Positions 1 to 6,721 of a stretch of 7,142 nt of DNA are shown here, in pieces. This stretch comes from Bacteroidota bacterium (GTDB lineage: Bacteria; Bacteroidota; Bacteroidia; Chitinophagales; LD1). Under the pieces are notes generated by a model that saw nothing but the letters and a program-made list of their open reading frames with translations, had not been told where the DNA came from and made no database searches. Location: assembly GCA_947457525.1 (NCBI GenBank), contig CANGXE010000072.1, forward strand, positions 1-7,142. The letters run 5' to 3'. Position numbers and translations under genes: made by a program. How positions within the stretch are numbered: position 1 is the first letter of the stretch; every line of letters starts with the position of its first letter.

Positions 1-894
1 GTTAAAAGCGATGTGATTTTTGGAGCCGATGGAGCATACAGCGAGGTGCGCTATGAAATGCAACGCACGCCAAATTTCAACATCAATCAACACCACGAGC
101 CTTACGGCTACAAAGAGTTGCACTTCCCGCCTAAAGCCGATGGCACACATGCGCTCGACAAAAACGCCTTGCATATTTGGCCGCGAAAAAGTTTTATGAT
201 TATCGCTTTGCCCAATTTAGATGGTAGTTTCACGGTCACTTTGTTTGCTTCTTTTAAAGGTGAAAACTCATTTGAGCATCTGAACACCAAAGCAGAAGTG
301 CGCACTTTTTTCGAAACCCATTTTCCGGATGCGGTGCCGATTATGCCGGATTTAGAAAATGATTTTTTTGAAAATCCAACATCTTCATTGGTGACTATTC
401 GATGTTATCCGTGGAAACACAAAAGCACTTGCTTGATTGGCGATGCTGCCCATGCTATTGTACCTTTCTACGGCCAAGGCATGAACTGTGGCTTTGAAGA
501 TGTTCGCGAATTGGATGAACTCCTCGATGAAAACAACGAAGATTGGGAAAGCACCTTGGAGAAATTTCAGGTGCAACGCAAACCAAACGGTGATGCCATT
601 CTCGACTTAGCTTTGTATAACTACATCGAAATGCGCGACTTGAGCGGAAGAGAAGATTTTCAGTTACGATTAAAAATTGAGAAAAAGATTGCCGCAACTT
701 TTCCTGATCGTTTTATGACGTTGTACAGTATGGTGACGTTCAGTGATTTCTCCTACTACGAAGCCAAAACGAGAGGCGAGGCGCAAAGCCAACTTTTGGA
801 TAGTATCATGGCATTGCCGAACATTGAAGAGAATTGGGACAGCGCAGAAGTGATGCGAATGGCAGAAGATTGGATAAATACGCGCTACAACTAA
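1..894 (+). CDS. kmo: Kynurenine 3-monooxygenase, C-terminal part (5' end outside the window)
   Basis: This is an FAD-dependent aromatic hydroxylase that converts L-kynurenine to 3-hydroxykynurenine using NADPH and O2, in tryptophan degradation and de novo NAD synthesis. The frame is open from base 1, giving 297 residues to the TAA; roughly 160 N-terminal residues, including the GxGxxG nucleotide-binding motif, lie upstream of the window. Visible signatures are the GADG motif (residues 8-11 of the fragment), the HIWPR segment in the substrate-domain sheet, and the FAD-binding GDAAHA (147-152) followed by PFYGQGMNCGFED, which is characteristic of KMO. The C-terminal FPDRF...YSMVTFSDFSYYEA region is KMO-like. 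No C-terminal transmembrane anchor is seen, unlike the eukaryotic enzyme, so it should be soluble. The peptidase gene follows after 40 bp on the same strand. A generic FAD monooxygenase is the alternative, but the motif set and the nearby tryptophan dioxygenase favour KMO. Confidence 0.93.
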   Translation, partial: VKSDVIFGADGAYSEVRYEMQRTPNFNINQHHEPYGYKELHFPPKADGTHALDKNALHIWPRKSFMIIALPNLDGSFTVTLFASFKGENSFEHLNTKAEVRTFFETHFPDAVPIMPDLENDFFENPTSSLVTIRCYPWKHKSTCLIGDAAHAIVPFYGQGMNCGFEDVRELDELLDENNEDWESTLEKFQVQRKPNGDAILDLALYNYIEMRDLSGREDFQLRLKIEKKIAATFPDRFMTLYSMVTFSDFSYYEAKTRGEAQSQLLDSIMALPNIEENWDSAEVMRMAEDWINTRYN

Positions 895-919
895 ATATCA
901 TGATTTCTTGTCTTTATAT

Positions 920-927
920 TAGATTTG
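920..927 (+). promoter_or_regulatory. Possible Bacteroidota -7 promoter element (TAGATTTG)
   Basis: This is an exact match to the Bacteroidota -7 consensus TAnnTTTG, ending 7 bases before the peptidase ATG at 935. No TTTG occurs at the expected -33 position, so support is partial. If it is used, transcription would start at about 930-934 and the mRNA would have almost no leader. Confidence 0.35.
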
Positions 928-934
928 AATAATC

Positions 935-3046
935 ATGCAAAAATTAAAAACCTACTTCTTCTTGTTTATCTCCGTTTTCCCGATGCTATCTTTTGCGCAA
1001 TGGGAAGAAACAGACAACCGTGTGTTAAATGAGTTTATAGTGATGCTCAAACCTAGTGTGCGCATTGCCGAGTTTACCTCAACAGAAAGTACGTTACAAG
1101 TCAAACAATGTCTTTCACCAAGAATGAATATTTGGTTGATGGAAAGAAATGCCACAGCTGATGCTGAAAATTTTCTAACCAAAATACAACGTCATCCACT
1201 AGTAAAACTTGCGCAGTTTAATCATATCATTGAAGAGCGTAGCTTGCTGCCTAACGATACTCGATTTAACGAACAATGGAACATGCTGAACACGGGGCAA
1301 AACAACGGCCTAGCCGGAGCGGACATAGAAGCAACACAAGCTTGGGATATTAGCACAAACAATATCACTGCGCTTGGTGACACGATTGTAGTGGCAGTGA
1401 TAGATGGTAAATTTGACTTAGCCCATGAAGATTTAAACTTCTATGTCAACTATACAGAGATAGCCGGTGATAGCATTGACAACGACAATAATGGTTTTGT
1501 TGACGATGTGCAAGGATGGAACTTTTATGATCTCAATAACGATGTAAACACCAACGGAGGCTTTAATAGCCACGGCACACACGTGAGCGGTATAGTTGGT
1601 GCAAAAGGCAACAACGGTTTAGGTGTAGCAGGCACTAACTGGGGCGTGAAAATTTTACCTATTTCAGGCTCTTCCAGCAACGAAAGTATTGTGATACAAG
1701 CATACGATTATGCCATGACGATGCGAATCATGTACGATACGAGCAATGGCACCAAAGGCGCTTATGTAGTGGCTACTAATTCTTCTTTTGGTAAAGATGA
1801 AGGCAAGCCGATTGACTACCCAATTTGGTGTGCGATGTATGACTCCATGGGTACATTAGGTATTTTGAGTGCAGGTGCCACAGCCAACAAAAATTTTTAC
1901 ATCGAGGAAAAATCTGACATGCCTACAGCTTGCCCCAGCAATTGGCTGATTACGGTTACTAATACTACTCGCTTAGATATAAAAACCACTAACGCAGGTT
2001 ATGGTAACAAAAGCATTGACTTGGGGGCACCCGGCACAAGTGTACTTTCTACTATTTCTTCTAATACATACGGAACACTATCAGGAACATCTATGTCTAC
2101 GCCACACGTGGCGGGAGCTGTAGCGAGTATGTTTGGCGCAGCTTGTGCACCATTGATGAAAGCCTACAAACAACAACCCGACAGTATTGCACTGACAATC
2201 AAAAAGTACTTATTACAAGGAGCTGAATGGATACCTGGATTAAATAATATCACCGTCACCAATGGGCGATTAAACTTAAATCGTGCTATTCAAAATCTTC
2301 GTCAATTTAATTGCGATTCATGTAGTTTTTCCGCTTATATAGTCAGGGCTAATATTTCCTGCAAAGGCGCTAACAACGGAGCATTGGCTGCCGTACCAAC
2401 AGGTGATATTCTAAGCTATAACTACTTTTGGTCAACAGGGCAAACTGTGCCGGAAATATTAAGTAAACCTGCGGGTTACTACACCGTTACTATGACTGAT
2501 AACACAGGTTGTAAGCGAGTTGTGACAAGTTCTTTACACGACCCGGATAGCATAATCGTTCAATCTATTCAATACATAGTTGCGACTGATTCTACTGTTG
2601 GGAATATTATCGTCAATGCTTCTGCGGGGTTTGACACTTTAAGTTACTCCTTAGATGGAATTACGTATCAAAGTTTTCCTACGTTCACGATTAATCAAAA
2701 CATCACCTACACGGTCTACATCAAGAGTAAAAGTGGCTGCATAGTTCAAAAAACAATTTCACCGACAGGTTTAAATGAAATTATACCACAACTATCGTTT
2801 ATGCTTTTCCCGAATCCGAATCAAGGCCTATTTAATCTGCAATTTAATTTGGTTGAGGCAGGTGAAGTTTCAGTAATCGTATCTAATCTTTTAGGCGCTG
2901 TTTGCTTAACGCAATCAGAAAGTTACTCTAGTGGTTATCATGCTGCCTCTATACAAGCGGATGCCTTGCCTAACGGTATTTACATTGTTCACTTACAAAC
3001 TCAACTTGGACAATCGTCTAGCAAAAAAATGGTTATCGCACGCTAA
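935..3046 (+). CDS. Secreted subtilisin-family (S8) serine peptidase with T9SS type A sorting domain
   Basis: This 703-residue protein is predicted to be exported and then secreted or surface-attached through the type IX system. Residues 1-21 are a signal peptide (basic start, hydrophobic core, SFA cleavage before Q22). Residues 30-105 look like a subtilisin prodomain. The catalytic domain spans about 110-455, with Asp157 in AVIDGKFDLAHEDL, His213 in SHGTHVSG, Ser386 in SGTSMSTPHVAG, and probable oxyanion Asn318 in ATANKN. An acidic DNDNNGFVDD stretch (182-191) resembles the calcium-binding insert of Bacteroidota subtilisins. Residues 467-534 match a SprB-like repeat (ISCKGANNG, FWSTGQT, AGYYTVTMTDNTGC), and about 538-607 may be a degenerate second copy. 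Residues 622-703 form the sorting domain (FPNPNQG, LPNGIYIVHLQT, KKMVIAR). Substrates cannot be read from sequence. The catalytic Asp is followed by Gly instead of the common Thr/Ser; the triad is otherwise intact. The start codon directly precedes the signal peptide. Confidence 0.93.
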   Translation: MQKLKTYFFLFISVFPMLSFAQWEETDNRVLNEFIVMLKPSVRIAEFTSTESTLQVKQCLSPRMNIWLMERNATADAENFLTKIQRHPLVKLAQFNHIIEERSLLPNDTRFNEQWNMLNTGQNNGLAGADIEATQAWDISTNNITALGDTIVVAVIDGKFDLAHEDLNFYVNYTEIAGDSIDNDNNGFVDDVQGWNFYDLNNDVNTNGGFNSHGTHVSGIVGAKGNNGLGVAGTNWGVKILPISGSSSNESIVIQAYDYAMTMRIMYDTSNGTKGAYVVATNSSFGKDEGKPIDYPIWCAMYDSMGTLGILSAGATANKNFYIEEKSDMPTACPSNWLITVTNTTRLDIKTTNAGYGNKSIDLGAPGTSVLSTISSNTYGTLSGTSMSTPHVAGAVASMFGAACAPLMKAYKQQPDSIALTIKKYLLQGAEWIPGLNNITVTNGRLNLNRAIQNLRQFNCDSCSFSAYIVRANISCKGANNGALAAVPTGDILSYNYFWSTGQTVPEILSKPAGYYTVTMTDNTGCKRVVTSSLHDPDSIIVQSIQYIVATDSTVGNIIVNASAGFDTLSYSLDGITYQSFPTFTINQNITYTVYIKSKSGCIVQKTISPTGLNEIIPQLSFMLFPNPNQGLFNLQFNLVEAGEVSVIVSNLLGAVCLTQSESYSSGYHAASIQADALPNGIYIVHLQTQLGQSSSKKMVIAR

Positions 3047-3067
3047 CCGCAGACCGACAATCGTTAC

Positions 3068-3075
3068 TATATTTA
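3068..3075 (+). promoter_or_regulatory. Weak -7-like element before recJ (TATATTTA)
   Basis: This matches TAnnTTTG in all but the last base and ends four bases before the recJ ATG, much like the element before the peptidase gene. There is no TTTG at -33. recJ could equally be read through from the peptidase gene 33 bp upstream. Confidence 0.2.
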
Positions 3076-3079
3076 CCCA

Positions 3080-4774
3080 ATGAATTATCGTTGGAAATTG
3101 AGAGAAGCTGACCCCGAGAAAGTGATGGCACTTTACACGGAGTTAAAAATTCATCCGGCTTTGTGTCGCTTATTGGTGTTGCGCGGCATTGAAACTTACA
3201 CAGAAGCGCAAAAGTTTTTCCGCCCAACACTCGATGATCTGCACGACCCATTTTTGATGCGTGATATGGACAAAGCTATTGCCCGAATTGAATTGGCGAT
3301 TGCTAATTGTGAAAAAATTTTAGTGTATGGCGATTATGATGTGGATGGTACCACCTCAGTGGCTGTGGTTTATAGTTTTTTGTACAACTTTTACCCCAAT
3401 TTAGACTATTACATTCCTAATCGCTACACCGAAGGATATGGTATTTCTACTACCGGTATTGACTTTGCTGTGGCCAATGGTTTTAGTTTAATCATCGCAC
3501 TCGATTGCGGAATTAAGTCAATTGATAAAATAGCATACGCCAACGAAAAAAATATTGATTTTATTATTTGCGATCATCACACTGTAGGCGATTATATTCC
3601 AAACGCAGTAGCTGTGCTCGACCCTAAACGCAAAGATTGCAACTATCCTTACAAAGAACTAAGCGGATGTGGCATTGGATTTAAACTTATTCAAGCCTAT
3701 GCGCAAAAAAATAACCTGCCTTCAGAAAGCTATACGCAGTACCTCGACCTTGTATGTGTAAGCATTGGCAGTGACATTGTGCCGATAGATGGAGAAAACA
3801 GAATTTTGGCGTTTCATGGTTTACATAAACTGAACACAAACCCCGTGCGCGGACTTCGTCAACTCAAAGAAATAGCCGGAGTACAAAAAACGATGAGCAT
3901 AGATGATGTGGTGTTTACCATCGGACCGCGCATCAATGCTGCCGGACGCATGGACGATGCAAAGCATGCCGTTAAGTTACTCATCAGCGATGAAATAAAT
4001 CTGGAAGCCGAAGAGCAAGCGTACCAACTCAACCGCATGAATAATGATCGCAAAGATTTGGACAGAAGCATCACAGCTCATGCACTAGTTATAATCGCCA
4101 ACGATGAAGCCTTGCAACAACGAAAATCGACCGTGCTTTTCCATCCGGATTGGAACAAGGGCGTGGTGGGCATTGTCGCTTCTCGGTTGACAGAGACGTA
4201 CTATCGCCCAACAATTATCATGACCGAAGCAGATGGGAAACTGACCGGTAGTGCCCGTTCCATCAAAGGTTTTGATTTGTATGATGCGATTGATGCCTGC
4301 AGCGAACATTTAATACAATTTGGTGGACATAAATTTGCCGCGGGCTTAACCATGCATAGCGAAAACTTCGAAGCATTTTCGCAAAAATTTGAAGCAGTAG
4401 TTCGCGCGAATGTGACAGATGATATGCTCGTACGCGAACTAGAAATTGATGCTGAAATTAATTTCAGCGACATCACGCCAAAGTTTTATAACATCCTCAA
4501 ACAAATGGCTCCGTTTGGCCCCAACAACATGAAGCCCGTGCTGATGACCAAAGGTGTGCGCGACACCGGTTGGAGTAAAATTGTGAAAGAAGATCACATC
4601 AAATTTTCAGTAAAACACAACGATGTGCCGCTCAATGGCATTGGATTTAACCTTGCGGAAAAAATGAACGTAGTGAAAAGCGATGCCTTTAAGATTGCTT
4701 ACTATGTGGAGGAAAATGAATGGAATGGTAATGTGAGTTTACAATTGATGGTGAAAGATGTTGATGTGAGTTAA
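3080..4774 (+). CDS. recJ: Single-stranded-DNA-specific 5'-3' exonuclease RecJ
   Basis: RecJ is a cytoplasmic DHH-superfamily nuclease that degrades single-stranded DNA 5' to 3' in recombinational repair, mismatch repair and base excision repair, using divalent metal. The 564 residues match the family's usual length (about 560-580). The metal-binding motifs are complete: YGDYDVDG (83-90), LDCG with Asp142, CDHHTVGD with Asp165-His166-His167, and SIGSDIVP with Asp232. GPRINAAGRMDDA (282-294) follows, then the DHHA1 domain with GVVGIVASRL (361-370), SARS (391-394) and GGHKFAAG (415-422). An OB-like C-terminal domain occupies about 450-560 (APFGPNNMKPVL). The start is the first ATG in frame and begins a typical RecJ N-terminus (YRWKLREADP). 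The gene lies 33 bp after the peptidase gene and ends one base from the stop of a convergent gene. I see no defects. Confidence 0.97.
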   Translation: MNYRWKLREADPEKVMALYTELKIHPALCRLLVLRGIETYTEAQKFFRPTLDDLHDPFLMRDMDKAIARIELAIANCEKILVYGDYDVDGTTSVAVVYSFLYNFYPNLDYYIPNRYTEGYGISTTGIDFAVANGFSLIIALDCGIKSIDKIAYANEKNIDFIICDHHTVGDYIPNAVAVLDPKRKDCNYPYKELSGCGIGFKLIQAYAQKNNLPSESYTQYLDLVCVSIGSDIVPIDGENRILAFHGLHKLNTNPVRGLRQLKEIAGVQKTMSIDDVVFTIGPRINAAGRMDDAKHAVKLLISDEINLEAEEQAYQLNRMNNDRKDLDRSITAHALVIIANDEALQQRKSTVLFHPDWNKGVVGIVASRLTETYYRPTIIMTEADGKLTGSARSIKGFDLYDAIDACSEHLIQFGGHKFAAGLTMHSENFEAFSQKFEAVVRANVTDDMLVRELEIDAEINFSDITPKFYNILKQMAPFGPNNMKPVLMTKGVRDTGWSKIVKEDHIKFSVKHNDVPLNGIGFNLAEKMNVVKSDAFKIAYYVEENEWNGNVSLQLMVKDVDVS

Positions 4775-4779
4775 CTTAC
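4766..4779. repeat. 14-bp near-palindrome across the convergent stop codons
   Basis: GTGAGTTAACTTAC is self-complementary except for one G/T pair. It is centred between bases 4772 and 4773 and includes the recJ stop and the stop of the opposing gene. It has no loop and no flanking T-tract, so it is not a classical intrinsic terminator. It may be chance. Confidence 0.3.
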
Positions 4780-5099
4780 TCCACAGCTATAGCACTGACG
4801 GCCGGTTTATCGGCTAGGTAATATACACTCACACTGTCATTCAACGCCACTTTGTTTTTCACTTTTTTCGATACCGTATAAGACTTGCCGTCTACTACAT
4901 ACGTAGCTACAATTTCTTGCTTACTGCCTTTGTCAACTATTGTTGTGACGGCTGCTTGCATACGGATACCTTCACTACCAATTCTATCTACAGTACGATA
5001 CTCCAACAAATTTCCAATTGTAGAAAACGCAGCAAATCCAATGATGACTGCAAAGACTATCCAAAAACTTTTACTACTTTTTTGCAGAGTATCGCTCAT
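4776..5099 (-). CDS. Small single-pass membrane protein, DUF3592-like
   Basis: This is a 107-residue protein of unknown function. Residues 12-32 (FWIVFAVIIGFAAFSTIGNLL) form one hydrophobic membrane segment after a short polar N-terminus with two or three lysines, which suggests the N-terminus is inside and the small domain outside. Residues 45-105 read as a small beta domain: MQAAVTTIVDKGS, EIVATYVVDGKSYTVSKKV, then ALNDSVSVYYLADKPAVSAI. The order 'variable strand, Y-x-V-D-G-K-x-Y, then D-S-V-x-V-Y-Y-x-x-x-K-P' is the DUF3592 pattern; the assignment is by eye. The ATG follows the dioxygenase stop by 15 bp with an A-rich stretch (AAAAAAG) upstream, so it is probably translated from the same mRNA. 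A role in tryptophan metabolism is not implied by its sequence. Confidence 0.8.
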   Translation of the reverse strand: MSDTLQKSSKSFWIVFAVIIGFAAFSTIGNLLEYRTVDRIGSEGIRMQAAVTTIVDKGSKQEIVATYVVDGKSYTVSKKVKNKVALNDSVSVYYLADKPAVSAIAVE

Positions 5100-5114
5100 A
5101 GTACTTTTTTGAAA

Positions 5115-6149
5115 TTAAATATCAAAACCTAATCGTGTGCTTAGCACAGCAGGTAAGGCCGGCAACTTGTTTCGCTCAATCAAGAAAGAAGTCAACTCAG
5201 CAAACTCTACAAAAATGTAATGTTTGTCTAGCGCTCCTTTCAAATAATCTTTCCCGGTGCTGCCGCCTGTGCCCATACGGGTACCAATCATGCGGTGTAC
5301 CATGTTGATATGGCGATAACGCCAAGCCGATAAGCCATTATCAATTTCTAATAATTGATTCATCAATTGATAAGGTGCTTGTAACAACGGATAATCACGA
5401 TAGAGCATGATAAACAATGCCGCTCTGCGCGCCTTAGCGCTCAAGCCCCATTCTGCTTTCTTCTCTTCGGTGAAAAACAATTCCTCTAAACGAGTGAGGT
5501 TAAACTGCTCTGCCGGAGATAAACTCTCCCCATAGCGCTCTATGTACTTATCCCAAAATGGATGTTTACCCGAGAGACTTGTCCAATTTGGCCAATGAGA
5601 CGCATCATCAAAAAACGGCATACGTTCCAACCAACTATTCACTAGCTCCAAAAGAGTTTTGTGATGCTCCAAATCTTCAATCTGCTTTTTGTCTTCGGGC
5701 TTTAGTTGGCTCGTGTAATACTCTCTGCCGTGGCGGTTCTCCATCTTCAACCCTAAGTGTGCTTCTAGTTGCTTAAACTGAATGCTCTGAAAACCAGAAG
5801 CCGGGCGCAACATGTTTCTAAAGTCGAGAAAATCGAGTGGAGTCATGGTTTCTAAAATATTGACCTTATCCACCAACACTTGCAAAATGGTAATCACTCT
5901 ATTCAGGCGATGATTGACGGTAAACAAATCTGGCGAGCTGTCCTTAATGTTAGGTTGGCTCATGATTTTCATTACCGAACTTACTTCAAATAGAATTTGC
6001 TTGAACCACAATTCGTAGGACTGATGGATGATGATAAACAACATTTCATCGTGGGCATGTTTGTTGCCTTCTTTATCACTTTCTAAGTCTTGAGCACCTA
6101 AAATTTTATCGAGTTGTAAATAGTCGCTGTAGTAAACTCCGTCTTTCAT
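5115..6149 (-). CDS. kynA: Tryptophan 2,3-dioxygenase (heme)
   Basis: This cytosolic heme enzyme oxidises L-tryptophan to N-formylkynurenine, the first and usually controlling step of the kynurenine pathway. The 344 residues show the family signatures: HDEMLFIIIHQSYELWFKQ with active-site His42, MTPLDFLDFRNMLRPASGFQS with Arg111 expected to hold the substrate carboxylate, and WRYRHINMVHRMIGTRMGTGGSTG, where His280 is the expected proximal heme ligand and Thr294 the conserved active-site threonine 14 residues later. The spacing from His280 to Thr294 equals that between the corresponding residues of the human and Xanthomonas enzymes. It is longer than the roughly 300-residue proteobacterial form and shorter than the human one. 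The start (MKDGVYYSDYLQLDKIL) sits where Bacteroidota homologues begin. The protein is almost certainly tetrameric, by family. Its pathway partner KMO lies at the left edge of the window on the other strand. Confidence 0.96.
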   Translation of the reverse strand: MKDGVYYSDYLQLDKILGAQDLESDKEGNKHAHDEMLFIIIHQSYELWFKQILFEVSSVMKIMSQPNIKDSSPDLFTVNHRLNRVITILQVLVDKVNILETMTPLDFLDFRNMLRPASGFQSIQFKQLEAHLGLKMENRHGREYYTSQLKPEDKKQIEDLEHHKTLLELVNSWLERMPFFDDASHWPNWTSLSGKHPFWDKYIERYGESLSPAEQFNLTRLEELFFTEEKKAEWGLSAKARRAALFIMLYRDYPLLQAPYQLMNQLLEIDNGLSAWRYRHINMVHRMIGTRMGTGGSTGKDYLKGALDKHYIFVEFAELTSFLIERNKLPALPAVLSTRLGFDI

Positions 6150-6185
6150 TAGGGTTGATTTTGTAGATACGAAAATGAATAAATA

Positions 6186-6199
6186 AATGACAAATCATT
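6186..6199. promoter_or_regulatory. Small inverted repeat upstream of tryptophan dioxygenase
   Basis: AATGA-CAAA-TCATT is an inverted repeat with 5-bp arms and a 4-base centre, 37-50 bases upstream of the dioxygenase ATG. On the minus strand the centre reads TTTG, the -33 promoter word of Bacteroidota, but no good TAnnTTTG follows at the right distance. It could be an operator, or chance in AT-rich DNA. Confidence 0.2.
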
Positions 6200-6224
6200 A
6201 TGAATGAAATCAGTACGATTATTA

Positions 6225-6593
6225 CTACTTCTCCTCTTTGCGCACCACCAACATCACCCAATCGTTCTCGATGGGTTGAAAGCCGTGTTCGTAGCAGAAG
6301 TAATAGGTTTTGCCGGCTTTGGTGGTGAGTGTGTTGGTGAAGTAGGTGAAGTTATAGCCACGTTCTTGCAGTTTGCTTTTGGGCAGTTTGGTGATGCCGC
6401 CTTCTGCGGTATTGAGTTCTTCTAATATCCGTCTGTTCTTGCGCAGAATGTTATTGATGTTGCGTACCAAGTTATTGCTGTCGCTGTTCTGCTCGTTGTT
6501 ATAGGTGTTGCGGCATTGGTCGTCACAAAATTTTTTGTCGGCTCGTCCTTTTATGGCAGTTCCGCAAGAAAGGCAAGTTTTGGGCTCAGACAT
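6225..6593 (-). CDS. Small zinc-ribbon protein of unknown function
   Basis: This is a 122-residue protein that I do not assign to a named function. The N-terminus has a metal-binding pattern, CLSCG (Cys7, Cys10) and FCDDQCRNTYNN (Cys23, Cys27), spaced like a treble-clef or zinc-ribbon unit. A basic asparagine-rich helix follows (about 38-60, NNLVRNINNILRKNRRILEEL). A C-terminal part contains two aromatic stretches, GYNFTYFTNTLTTKAGKTYYFCYEHG and NDWVMLVVRKEE. Short proteins of this build occur in Bacteroidota, as I recall. I chose the ATG at 6593 because MSEPKTCLSCG begins directly with the finger; a frame extension to an ATG at 6623 adds ten residues (MFILPLKSIV) unlike the rest. It is divergent from ssb and 75 bp upstream of tryptophan dioxygenase on the same strand. 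DNA or RNA binding is plausible from the finger and basic helix, but unproven. Confidence 0.82.
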   Translation of the reverse strand: MSEPKTCLSCGTAIKGRADKKFCDDQCRNTYNNEQNSDSNNLVRNINNILRKNRRILEELNTAEGGITKLPKSKLQERGYNFTYFTNTLTTKAGKTYYFCYEHGFQPIENDWVMLVVRKEEK

Positions 6594-6628
6594 TACTATT
6601 GATTTTAAAGGCAATATAAACAAAAAGC

Positions 6629-6676
6629 CGTTTACAAACGACTACAATCGGAAATAAACGATTACTACCCGACTAG
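6629..6676. promoter_or_regulatory. Operator-like repeats in the divergent ssb / zinc-ribbon intergenic region
   Basis: CGTTTACAAACG (6629-6640) is an inverted repeat with 5-bp arms and a 2-bp centre. It runs into AAACGACTAC (6636-6645), which is repeated with one change as AAACGATTAC (6656-6665). The heptamer CGAYTAS occurs three times, starting at 6639, 6659 and 6670. The spacings of 20 and 11 bp are close to two and one helical turns, so all copies would face the same side of the DNA. This suggests a regulator site between the two divergent genes. No known binding motif is recognised. Confidence 0.35.
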
Positions 6677-6692
6677 CGTTTTGCGACCTCCC

Positions 6693-6700
6693 CATATTTG
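6693..6700 (+). promoter_or_regulatory. Possible ssb -7 promoter element (CATATTTG)
   Basis: This differs from TAnnTTTG only at the first base and is followed by CATCG. It would place the ssb transcript start near 6703-6706, giving a leader of about 60 bases that contains the hairpin at 6722-6751. No TTTG lies at the standard -33 distance; a TTTG at 6680-6683 is too close. Confidence 0.3.
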
Positions 6701-6721
6701 CATCGTCAAATTTATTCACCG

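Noticed and set aside
897..904. ATCATGAT palindrome after kmo as a terminator
   Set aside because: It is eight bases with no loop and no T-run, so it is too weak to call.
4798..4816. GGCCG-GTTTAT-CGGCT hairpin as a recJ terminator
   Set aside because: The stem is only four to five pairs, lies inside the opposing coding sequence and has no T-tract on either strand.
4885..5132. Plus-strand open frames opposite the DUF3592-like gene
   Set aside because: Two overlapping short frames with no recognisable domain; the minus-strand frame has a membrane segment, a family pattern and a good start.
5558..5776. 72-codon plus-strand frame inside the dioxygenase gene
   Set aside because: It is fully antisense to strongly conserved dioxygenase coding sequence and has no protein-like features.
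6204..6425. 73-codon plus-strand open frame opposite the zinc-ribbon gene
   Set aside because: It is antisense to a gene with a clear cysteine motif, and its Leu/Phe/Gly/Val-rich translation is typical of a shadow frame.
6594..6623. Upstream ATG at 6623 as the start of the zinc-ribbon protein
   Set aside because: The ten extra residues are hydrophobic and unlike the rest; the ATG at 6593 begins directly at the conserved cysteine motif.
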